From Methylophilaceae bacterium (GTDB taxonomy: Bacteria; Pseudomonadota; Gammaproteobacteria; Burkholderiales; Methylophilaceae), in the NCBI GenBank assembly GCA_002401735.1, contig NVTX01000009.1:1133-7016 (forward strand): a stretch of DNA of 5,884 bases, written 5' to 3'. The stretch's first letter is position 1, and every line of letters starts with the position of its first letter. The position numbers and the translations under genes were made by a program. The notes under the pieces are model-generated. The model was given only the letters and a program-made list of their open reading frames with translations, had not been told where the DNA came from and ran no database searches. Positions 1 to 5,120 of the stretch are shown in pieces.

Positions 1-200
<200 letters not shown>

Positions 201-223
201 CTATTTACCCCTTTGATTGAAAA

Positions 224-238
224 TTAGCTATCAGCTAA
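224..238 (-). repeat. Stem-loop at the predicted 5' end of acpP mRNA
   Basis: The sequence TTAGCT-ATC-AGCTAA is a perfect 6-bp inverted repeat with a 3-base loop. It starts about where transcription from the promoter-like sequence at 245-272 would begin (near 238-240), so the acpP transcript may open with this hairpin. A stem at the extreme 5' end can protect an mRNA from 5'-end-dependent decay, which would suit a very abundant protein. It could equally be a DNA operator or chance. The repeat is seen directly; its role is inference. Confidence 0.4.
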
Positions 239-244
239 GTGCGT

Positions 245-272
245 ATTCTAGCAAAACTCTGCAGGAATACAA
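245..272 (-). promoter_or_regulatory. Candidate sigma-70 promoter for acpP
   Basis: Read on the minus strand, TTGTAT (267-272) and TAGAAT (245-250) are separated by 16 bases. The -10 box matches TATAAT at five of six positions and is preceded by TGC, the extended -10 arrangement that tolerates a weak -35 box. The predicted start is near 238-240, leaving a leader of about 40 bases that includes the ribosome-binding site. A separate acpP promoter agrees with the need for far more ACP than FabG. This is a motif match only. Confidence 0.42.
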
Positions 273-289
273 AAAAATAATTTTATACA

Positions 290-1033
290 TTACGCCATAT
301 ACATGCCGCCATTAACGTGAATGGTTTCACCTGAAATGTAGGCTGCGCCTGGAGAAGCTAAGAAGGCAACGGTTGCCGCAATCTCATTGACACTGCCCAA
401 ACGGCTTAATGGGATACGCGCTAGCATTTGTTTTTTGATGTCTTCTGGCAACGCAGCAGTCATATCTGTTTCAATAAAACCAGGTGCAACACAGTTGACG
501 GTAATGCCTCTGCTACCAACTTCAGAGGCTAATGACTTGGTAAATCCTGCCATCCCCGCTTTTGCTGCGGCATAGTTTGCTTGTCCGGCATTACCCATGT
601 GACCAACAACGCTAGAAATACTGATAATTCGCCCTGTTCTCGCCTTCATCATTGGGCGTAAAACCGCTTTACTCATGCGGTATATTGAACTTAGATTAGT
701 TGAAATAACGTCTTCCCATGCTTCATTAGACATGCGCATCAGCAGCGTATCTTTCGTGATGCCTGCGTTGTTTACTAACAGACTTACCGTGCCAAATTGA
801 TCAGACACTTCTTTTAATACAGCGTCAATTTGTTCTACATTGTTTACATTAAGTGCAATGCCCTTACCTTTAACACCCGCTTCTTTGAGCGCTGCTGTAA
901 TTTTTTCAGCACCGGATGTTGAGGTGGCAGTGCCAATAACGACAGCACCTTGCTGACCTAATGTTTGTGCAATAGCAGCACCAATGCCGCGACTTGCCCC
1001 TGTAACTAATGCGATTTTATTTTCTAATAACAT
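290..1033 (-). CDS. fabG: 3-oxoacyl-[ACP] reductase FabG
   Basis: FabG reduces 3-oxoacyl-ACP to 3-hydroxyacyl-ACP with NADPH, the first reduction of each fatty-acid elongation cycle; it acts as a cytoplasmic tetramer. The 247-residue product is a complete classical short-chain dehydrogenase of normal family length (E. coli 244). The cofactor-binding motif TGASRGIG is at 11-18 and NNAG at 88-91. The catalytic residues are Asn113, Ser141, Tyr154 and Lys158 (YAAAK, 154-158). A PG motif lies at 184-185, and the C-terminus ends in the usual SGETIHVNGGMYM type of sequence. The start ATG is preceded by AAAAGG (1041-1046) at good spacing. The gene follows fabD after 27 bp, consistent with co-transcription. 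Many short-chain dehydrogenases look alike, but position between fabD and acpP makes FabG near certain. Confidence 0.97.
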   Translation of the reverse strand: MLLENKIALVTGASRGIGAAIAQTLGQQGAVVIGTATSTSGAEKITAALKEAGVKGKGIALNVNNVEQIDAVLKEVSDQFGTVSLLVNNAGITKDTLLMRMSNEAWEDVISTNLSSIYRMSKAVLRPMMKARTGRIISISSVVGHMGNAGQANYAAAKAGMAGFTKSLASEVGSRGITVNCVAPGFIETDMTAALPEDIKKQMLARIPLSRLGSVNEIAATVAFLASPGAAYISGETIHVNGGMYMA

Positions 1034-1060
1034 GTTAAAACCTTTTAATAATCAATTGGT

Positions 1061-1981
1061 TTATGAGTTGAATGCTGCAACAGCGTCTACACTGACCAAT
1101 GCAGTGCATGGCAGTTCTTTAACGATTCGTTTTGTTAAGCCCGTCAGTATTTTACCTGGGCCGCATTCAGCAGCTTTATTCATTTTCATTTTGTGCATGT
1201 ACTGAACGGTTTCCACCCAACGAACGGGTGAATGAAGCTGACGCACTAATGCGCTTTTAATCTTATCTGGGGCATCATAAGCAACCACATCTGCATTTTG
1301 GATGATAGGTATTTTTGGTGCGCTAATTTGAACATTTTTTAAATATTCCGCTAATTTTTCTGCCGCAGGCATCATTAAAGAGCAATGAGACGGCACGCTA
1401 ACAGGCAATAGTAATGCACGCTTAGCACCTTTTTCTTTTGCTAGCACCATGCCGCGTTCAACCGCCGCTTTATTACCTGCAATCACCACTTGGCCCGGTG
1501 AGTTCAAATTAACAGGCGCTAATACTTCGCCTTTAGCGCTTTCTTCGCAAACAGCATTGACCGTTTCGTCATCTAAACCCAAAATTGCGGCCATTGCCCC
1601 GACCCCTTCAGGTACGGCACTCTGCATGACTTCAGCACGGAATTTAACTAATGGGATAGCATCTGCAAACGAGATGGCCTCAGCTGCAACGAGTGCTGTG
1701 TATTCGCCTAAGCTGTGGCCTGCCATATATTCAGGCACCGCACCCTTCATAGTTTGGTAAACACGCCATGTCGCTACACCAGCCGTCAACATTAATGGCT
1801 GCGTGTGTTGCGTTTGGTTAAGCAAAGTATTTTCCTCTGTCACCATCTGCCAAAAATCAACACCTAATGCATCTGAAGCTTCGGCAAACGTATCTTTAAT
1901 GAGGGCGATGCCGTCAAAGCCACTCATCATGCCAACCGATTGAGACCCTTGACCAGGGAAGAATAGTGTTATTTTATCCAT
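1061..1981 (-). CDS. fabD: Malonyl-CoA:ACP transacylase FabD
   Basis: FabD moves the malonyl group from malonyl-CoA to the phosphopantetheine arm of ACP, supplying the two-carbon donor for every condensation. The 306-residue product has normal family length. GQGSQ at 10-14 forms part of the oxyanion site. The nucleophile motif GHSLGE is at 88-93, with catalytic Ser90. Arg115, which binds the malonyl carboxylate, sits in KFRAEVMQ (113-120). The catalytic His199 is in VPSHCSLM (196-203), and the conserved LHSPVRW segment is at 249-255. The ribosome-binding site AAGG (1988-1991) is six bases before the ATG. It lies 49 bp after fabH, and that gap is dominated by a perfect inverted repeat (1995-2026). 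No key residue is missing, and the only real alternative (a polyketide acyltransferase) is excluded by context. Confidence 0.97.
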   Translation of the reverse strand: MDKITLFFPGQGSQSVGMMSGFDGIALIKDTFAEASDALGVDFWQMVTEENTLLNQTQHTQPLMLTAGVATWRVYQTMKGAVPEYMAGHSLGEYTALVAAEAISFADAIPLVKFRAEVMQSAVPEGVGAMAAILGLDDETVNAVCEESAKGEVLAPVNLNSPGQVVIAGNKAAVERGMVLAKEKGAKRALLLPVSVPSHCSLMMPAAEKLAEYLKNVQISAPKIPIIQNADVVAYDAPDKIKSALVRQLHSPVRWVETVQYMHKMKMNKAAECGPGKILTGLTKRIVKELPCTALVSVDAVAAFNS

Positions 1982-1994
1982 AATTTACCTTAAC

Positions 1995-2026
1995 AAACCA
2001 ATATAATAAATTGATTATATTGGTTT
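1995..2026. repeat. Perfect 13-bp inverted repeat between fabH and fabD
   Basis: AAACCAATATAAT (1995-2007) and its exact reverse complement (2014-2026) flank a 6-base loop, AAATTG. The repeat occupies most of the 49-bp gap and ends shortly before the fabD ribosome-binding site. On the minus strand it is not followed by a long T run, so a strong intrinsic terminator is unlikely. Each arm contains a perfect TATAAT, but no convincing -35 box is present at 16-18 bp on the minus strand. Possible roles are an RNA hairpin that affects processing or fabD translation, a dyad-symmetric operator, or an internal promoter element. The symmetry is direct observation; the function is open. Confidence 0.6.
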
Positions 2027-2030
2027 TTAA

Positions 2031-2975
2031 TTAATATCTTACCAATGCAGAGCCCCAAGTGAAACCACCACCAAACGCCTCCATCAGAAGCACTTCTCCA
2101 CGTTTAATGCGTCCATCGCGTACGGCTGTATCTAAAGCCAATGGGATTGAAGCTGCGGAGGTGTTGCCATGTTTATCAACAGTCACGACAACTTTATCCA
2201 TGCTCATATCTAATTTTTTGGCTGTTGCTTGCAAAATGCGTACATTTGCTTGGTGAGGAACCAACCAATCAATATCTGACTTCTGCATATTATTTGCAGC
2301 CAATGTTTCATCGACTATTTGATCTAGTGTATTCACAGCCATTCTAAATACAGCACTACCCTCCATCATGACCGTATCGGTACCATTGTCTTTACGAGGT
2401 ACATGTAACATTGTCTCAAAATTTCCATCTGCATGGATATGTGTTGAGATAACACCCTGCTCTTGCGATGCTTGCAGAATAATGGCGCCAGCACCATCGC
2501 CCCACAAGATGCAATTACTTCTATCGGTGTAATCCGTGATGCGGGAGAATGTATCGGCACCAATCACCAACACACATTTACTAGCACCTGCTTTAATAAA
2601 GTTGCTTGCTATGCTTATTCCATAAACAAAGCCGCTACAGACCGCCTGAATATCAAATGCTGGGCAATTTGAAGCGCCAATCTTTTTTTGCACCATGGTG
2701 GCAACACTAGGAAATATTTTGTCCGGTGTTGTTGTGGCTACAATAATAAGATCAATTTCATCAACATTAATGCCTGCACTTTCAATGGCATTTTTGGCTG
2801 CCGCTGTCGCTAGATCACTCGTTAACTCATCAGGCGCTGCAATATGGCGCTCACGGATGCCTGTGCGTGTAAAAATCCATTCATCAGTTGTATCAACCAT
2901 GGTCTCTAAATCTTTATTAGAGAGTATTTTTGTGGGTAAGTAGCTGCCAGTGCCAGCAATTCTTGAATGCGTCAT
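2031..2975 (-). CDS. fabH: 3-oxoacyl-[ACP] synthase III FabH
   Basis: FabH starts type II fatty-acid synthesis by condensing an acyl-CoA primer, normally acetyl-CoA, with malonyl-ACP to give acetoacetyl-ACP. The 314-residue thiolase-fold protein is full length (E. coli 317). The catalytic triad is Cys113 (AVCSGF, 111-116), His241 (VPHQAN, 239-244) and Asn271 (GNTSAAS, 270-276). Trp33 and Arg152 match the residues that stack on the CoA adenine in E. coli FabH, and the C-terminal glycine-rich GGGFTWGSAL (302-311) is intact. The N-terminus MTHSRIAGTGSYLP aligns with the family, which fixes the ATG at 2973-2975. No clear Shine-Dalgarno sequence precedes it. Only 9 bp separate it from the plsX stop, so translational coupling to plsX is a reasonable inference. 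Primer specificity cannot be read from the sequence. Confidence 0.97.
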   Translation of the reverse strand: MTHSRIAGTGSYLPTKILSNKDLETMVDTTDEWIFTRTGIRERHIAAPDELTSDLATAAAKNAIESAGINVDEIDLIIVATTTPDKIFPSVATMVQKKIGASNCPAFDIQAVCSGFVYGISIASNFIKAGASKCVLVIGADTFSRITDYTDRSNCILWGDGAGAIILQASQEQGVISTHIHADGNFETMLHVPRKDNGTDTVMMEGSAVFRMAVNTLDQIVDETLAANNMQKSDIDWLVPHQANVRILQATAKKLDMSMDKVVVTVDKHGNTSAASIPLALDTAVRDGRIKRGEVLLMEAFGGGFTWGSALVRY

Positions 2976-2984
2976 ATTGTTAGT

Positions 2985-4037
2985 CTACTTGCTTTCGTTG
3001 TTCAAAGTCGTTCCATTTGCTGAGTTTGCTTGAATATGTTCAATTTCCAATTGCTCAGTAATGCGCTTTAAAACACCATTTCTCGCCTCGTCAATCGCGA
3101 CATGGATGGCATGATAGAAACCAAAGTCATCTGCACCGCCATGGCTTTTAACAACAATACCGCGTAAACCAAGGAAACTTGCTCCGTTATAACTACGCGG
3201 GTCTAGTCGTTTTTTAAATCGATTAAGCACTGGCATGGCAGTAATCGCCATCAATTTAGTTACCCAGTTCTTCTTGAATTCTTGCGTCAAAAACTTGCCC
3301 ATCATATGTGCTAAGCCTTCTGTTGTTTTCAGCGACACATTGCCGACAAAACCATCACAGACAACGAGGTCGGTCGTACCTTTGAAAATATCATCCCCTT
3401 CGATGTTGCCATAGAAGTTAAGATGACTTTCTCTTAGCAATTCGCCAGCCCTTTTAACAACCGCATTCCCTTTAATATCTTCTGAACCAATATTAAGTAG
3501 GCCAATGGTTGGATTTGGTTTGTGCTGAACACAGCTCACTAACATTGCCCCCATAACCGCAAACTGTAATAATTGCTCAGCGGTACAATCCGCATTTGCT
3601 CCTAAATCAAGCATATAGGTGCCGCCTGTTTCAGAAGGTAAAGCAGAAGCAATCGCAGGCCGATCAATGCCCGGCAATGTTTTCAAGACAAAGCGTGCTG
3701 TCGCCATTAGTGCGCCAGTATTGCCGGCGCTAACACAGGCGTTTGCTTCACCACTTTTAACAAGATTAATGGCAATACGCATGGATGAATCTTTTTTGTT
3801 CTTAAGCGCGCTCTGAGGAGACTCGTCCATCAAAATCACTTGGCTTGCATGGTGTATGCGTAACCGTGGGGTCGTTGTTGCTTTATGTGCTTTTAGCTCT
3901 GCCTGTATCGCGTCTTCCAAGCCGACTAAAACAATGTTTAGCTGGCTGTCTTCTGCCAAGGCTTTCAAGGCTGCCGGGACTGTAACGTGAGGGCCATGAT
4001 CGCCGCCCATTGCATCAATTGCTATTGTGATATCCAT
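2985..4037 (-). CDS. plsX: Phosphate acyltransferase PlsX
   Basis: PlsX is a peripheral membrane enzyme that converts long-chain acyl-ACP and phosphate to acyl-phosphate, the donor used by PlsY to acylate glycerol-3-phosphate. It links fatty-acid synthesis to phospholipid formation. The 350-residue product is about the usual length. Recognisable family segments are DAMGGDHGP (8-16), SAGNTGA (103-109), PGIDRPAIA (122-130), LDLGAN (143-148) and CDGFVGN (227-233). The hydrophilic tail from about residue 332 (rich in Asn, Ser and Thr) is variable in the family. The ATG at 4035-4037 has AGGTA (4044-4048) upstream. The gene follows rpmF after a 170-bp gap full of inverted repeats, much looser spacing than the 9 bp to fabH. 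No odd features within the coding sequence. Confidence 0.97.
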   Translation of the reverse strand: MDITIAIDAMGGDHGPHVTVPAALKALAEDSQLNIVLVGLEDAIQAELKAHKATTTPRLRIHHASQVILMDESPQSALKNKKDSSMRIAINLVKSGEANACVSAGNTGALMATARFVLKTLPGIDRPAIASALPSETGGTYMLDLGANADCTAEQLLQFAVMGAMLVSCVQHKPNPTIGLLNIGSEDIKGNAVVKRAGELLRESHLNFYGNIEGDDIFKGTTDLVVCDGFVGNVSLKTTEGLAHMMGKFLTQEFKKNWVTKLMAITAMPVLNRFKKRLDPRSYNGASFLGLRGIVVKSHGGADDFGFYHAIHVAIDEARNGVLKRITEQLEIEHIQANSANGTTLNNESK

Positions 4038-4076
4038 TGCTATTACCTATTACTTGAATTGGGGAATGCATTTCGC

Positions 4077-4126
4077 ATGTGATGACACCGATCTTGCCAG
4101 TGTTGGCATGTGCTCATGTCACACAT
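4077..4126 (-). repeat. Compound stem-loop in the plsX leader
   Basis: An outer stem pairs ATGTG-A-TGACA (4077-4087) with TGTCACACAT (4117-4126): ten base pairs with one bulged A. Inside it an independent hairpin pairs TGCCA (4095-4099) with TGGCA (4104-4108) across a GTGT loop. The structure lies about 40 bases upstream of the plsX start and would be part of the rpmF-plsX transcript. It is the last of three inverted repeats in this gap in the direction of transcription. A leader-RNA or processing role is inferred; no known riboswitch class is recognised. Confidence 0.45.
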
Positions 4127-4130
4127 AGAA

Positions 4131-4159
4131 ACGCCGCGCTATACAAATAGTCGCGGCGT
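4131..4159 (-). terminator. GC-rich hairpin between rpmF and plsX, possible weak terminator/attenuator
   Basis: ACGCCGCG (4131-4138) pairs perfectly with CGCGGCGT (4152-4159). The stem can extend inward by CTAT/ATAG (4139-4142 and 4147-4150) past a single bulged T, closing on the loop ACAA. It is the strongest hairpin in the window. On the minus strand the stem runs into TTTCTAT, a short and interrupted U tract. That suggests partial termination or an RNA-processing barrier rather than complete termination, because plsX lies downstream without an obvious strong promoter of its own. Confidence 0.5.
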
Positions 4160-4165
4160 ACTAAT

Positions 4166-4195
4166 GTAATTAAAAATTGTTTCAATTTTAATTAC
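4166..4195 (-). repeat. AT-rich stem-loop just downstream of rpmF
   Basis: GTAATTAAAAATTG (4166-4179) pairs with CAATTTTAATTAC (4183-4195): 13 base pairs with one extra A bulged, closed by a TTT loop. It begins 12 bases after the rpmF stop codon in the direction of transcription. The stem is long but has only two G-C pairs at each end or fewer, and no U tract follows, so it is unlikely to terminate alone. It may act with the GC-rich hairpin at 4131-4159 to define or protect the 3' end of an rpmF mRNA. Confidence 0.45.
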
Positions 4196-4207
4196 GCCAA
4201 TAACGAA

Positions 4208-4387
4208 TTACTCGCCTTTGGTAGACATCACCTTACGTCCACGGTAAAAACCACTAGGACTTACGTGGTGACGTAGATGCGTTTCGCCTGTTGTAGGCCC
4301 AACTGCCAAAGGTGGATTCCCTAAGGAATCGTGTGAACGGTGCATGCCACGTTTTGAAGGTGACTTTTTGTTTTGCTGAACTGCCAT
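4208..4387 (-). CDS. rpmF: Large-subunit ribosomal protein bL32
   Basis: bL32 is a small basic protein of the 50S ribosomal subunit. The 59-residue product begins [20 protein letters not shown], the standard start of the family, and contains [20 protein letters not shown] (34-53), matching the conserved C-terminal half. There are no cysteines, so it belongs to the zinc-free form seen in enterobacteria and relatives rather than the CxxC zinc-ribbon form. The start ATG at 4385-4387 has TTGGAG (4395-4400) seven bases upstream, a good ribosome-binding site. It sits 132 bp after yceD and 170 bp before plsX. Both gaps carry promoter-like or hairpin signals, which suggests that L32 output is set partly independently of its neighbours. 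Length is normal (E. coli 57). Confidence 0.97.
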   Translation of the reverse strand: MAVQQNKKSPSKRGMHRSHDSLGNPPLAVGPTTGETHLRHHVSPSGFYRGRKVMSTKGE

Positions 4388-4447
4388 GCTAATGCTCCAA
4401 GCTGTAAATTAATTTCGCTACAATACGTTTCAAATAGCTAATCCGCA

Positions 4448-4476
4448 ATGATAATCTATTTCTGGCGCCTCTGCAA
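4448..4476 (-). promoter_or_regulatory. Candidate sigma-70 promoter for rpmF
   Basis: On the minus strand TTGCAG (4471-4476) and TATCAT (4448-4453) are separated by exactly 17 bases. The -10 box matches consensus at five positions, the -35 box at three. A start near 4441 would give a leader of about 55 bases carrying the rpmF ribosome-binding site. The 132-bp yceD-rpmF gap, 4388-4519, otherwise shows nothing recognisable. This is a motif match only. Confidence 0.33.
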
Positions 4477-4519
4477 ACCAAAACACACAATATTGCATGG
4501 TTTTACGATGAAAAGCGGC

Positions 4520-5002
4520 CTATTTAACCAACCCTTTCAACACAGCAAAAGGGTTGTGCTTTTCACCACTTTCTTGCTTCGTTGGCTTACAGGCATGTGA
4601 ATGTGTCGGCGCCAAAGGGACAGCCATCAGCAATTCGTCTTCTATTAGCGCGCTTAAATCCATTTCTCTAGATGTCTCAACCCAATCAAAATCATCACCA
4701 GCTTCAATGCCATCAGGTTCAGATTCGTTGACAACATAATGATGGGCAAGCGTTAGCGCAAGCGGCATTGGCTCTAAGCAACGTTGGCAAATGACCGATA
4801 ATATAGTATCAATCTTTAAATGTAAGCTGGGAAGATGAAATTTTGTAACGGATCCAACCAAGGCGTATTGGATGCTTTGGGTATTGCTGTCGCCTTGGCT
4901 AAGCATATCTGCGAGTCTTTTACAGTCGTTAGCCGATATTTCTCCAGATAGTTTTCCCTGACTTTTTGCTACTTCCAGATTGTTGATCAATATAGGTTTC
5001 AT
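4520..5002 (-). CDS. yceD: YceD/DUF177 family protein (large-subunit rRNA accumulation)
   Basis: This is the DUF177 protein that is almost always encoded directly before rpmF. Members in bacteria and chloroplasts have been linked to normal 23S rRNA accumulation, although the molecular activity is not settled. The 160-residue product shows the family hallmarks: CQRC at 72-75, an acidic stretch (94-107), DLSALIEDELLMAVPLAP (115-132), a His/Cys segment HSHAC (134-138) and the C-terminal NPFAVLKGLVK (150-160). Cys72, Cys75 and Cys138 with nearby histidines could form a metal site, but that is inference. No signal peptide or membrane segment is visible. The ATG at 5000-5002 is chosen because the N-terminus aligns with E. 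coli YceD. It lacks a clear Shine-Dalgarno sequence (the preceding bases are CAAACCAA), so translation may be weak. It is the first gene of the minus-strand block. Confidence 0.93.
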   Translation of the reverse strand: MKPILINNLEVAKSQGKLSGEISANDCKRLADMLSQGDSNTQSIQYALVGSVTKFHLPSLHLKIDTILSVICQRCLEPMPLALTLAHHYVVNESEPDGIEAGDDFDWVETSREMDLSALIEDELLMAVPLAPTHSHACKPTKQESGEKHNPFAVLKGLVK

Positions 5003-5039
5003 TTGGTTTGTGCGTACTCTGTGATATCAATTAAAAGGG

Positions 5040-5068
5040 ATTTTACTCGCTTTAGTGTTTTGCAGAAA
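5040..5068 (-). promoter_or_regulatory. Weak candidate promoter for yceD and the downstream block
   Basis: On the minus strand TAAAAT (5040-5045) matches the -10 consensus at five of six positions, with TTTCTG (5063-5068) 17 bases upstream as a poor -35 box (two matches). A start near 5033 would leave a leader of about 30 bases. A promoter is expected here because yceD is the first minus-strand gene, but this particular assignment is uncertain. Confidence 0.25.
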
Positions 5069-5086
5069 GGGTCTGCGTGATACAAT
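5060..5086 (+). promoter_or_regulatory. Candidate extended -10 promoter for the biotin carboxylase gene
   Basis: TACAAT (5081-5086) matches the -10 consensus at five positions and is preceded by TGA, the extended -10 motif. TTGCAG (5060-5065) stands 15 bases upstream, shorter than ideal, so recognition would rest mainly on the extended -10. A start near 5093 would give a leader of about 28 bases containing the AAGG ribosome-binding site. It overlaps the candidate yceD promoter on the opposite strand, so the two units may interfere or share control. Confidence 0.42.
5062..5076. repeat. Short inverted repeat inside the divergent promoter region
   Basis: GCAGA (5062-5066) and TCTGC (5072-5076) form a perfect 5-bp dyad with a 5-base centre. 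It lies between the -35 and -10 boxes of the plus-strand promoter candidate and overlaps the -35 region of the minus-strand one, which is where a repressor operator could sit. Dyads this short occur by chance, so confidence is low. Confidence 0.2.
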
Positions 5087-5109
5087 CCAACGGTTAGAAA
5101 GTCAAAAAT

Positions 5110-5113
5110 AAGG
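5110..5113 (+). promoter_or_regulatory. Ribosome-binding site that fixes the GTG start
   Basis: AAGG, within ATAAGGCG, stands seven bases before the GTG at 5121. With the family-typical N-terminus that follows, it decides that translation starts at this GTG and not at the internal ATG codon for Met24. Confidence 0.65.
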
Positions 5114-5120
5114 CGTTAGT

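Noticed and set aside
270..286. A/T tract after fabG as an intrinsic terminator
   Set aside because: On the minus strand there is a T run after the fabG stop but no GC-rich stem before it, and acpP follows in the same direction.
1034..1060. AAACCAAT shared by the fabD-fabG and fabH-fabD gaps as a regulatory repeat
   Set aside because: Only about eight bases are shared, in AT-rich DNA, and the fabD-fabG copy lacks the second palindrome arm.
1449..1760. Plus-strand open reading frame of 103 codons inside fabD
   Set aside because: It is fully antisense to a complete fabD with all catalytic motifs, and the product resembles nothing I recognise.
4403..4432. Second rpmF promoter candidate, TTGAAA with TAATTT 16 bases on (minus strand)
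   Set aside because: The implied start would fall at or inside the ribosome-binding site, leaving almost no leader, and the -10 match is poor.
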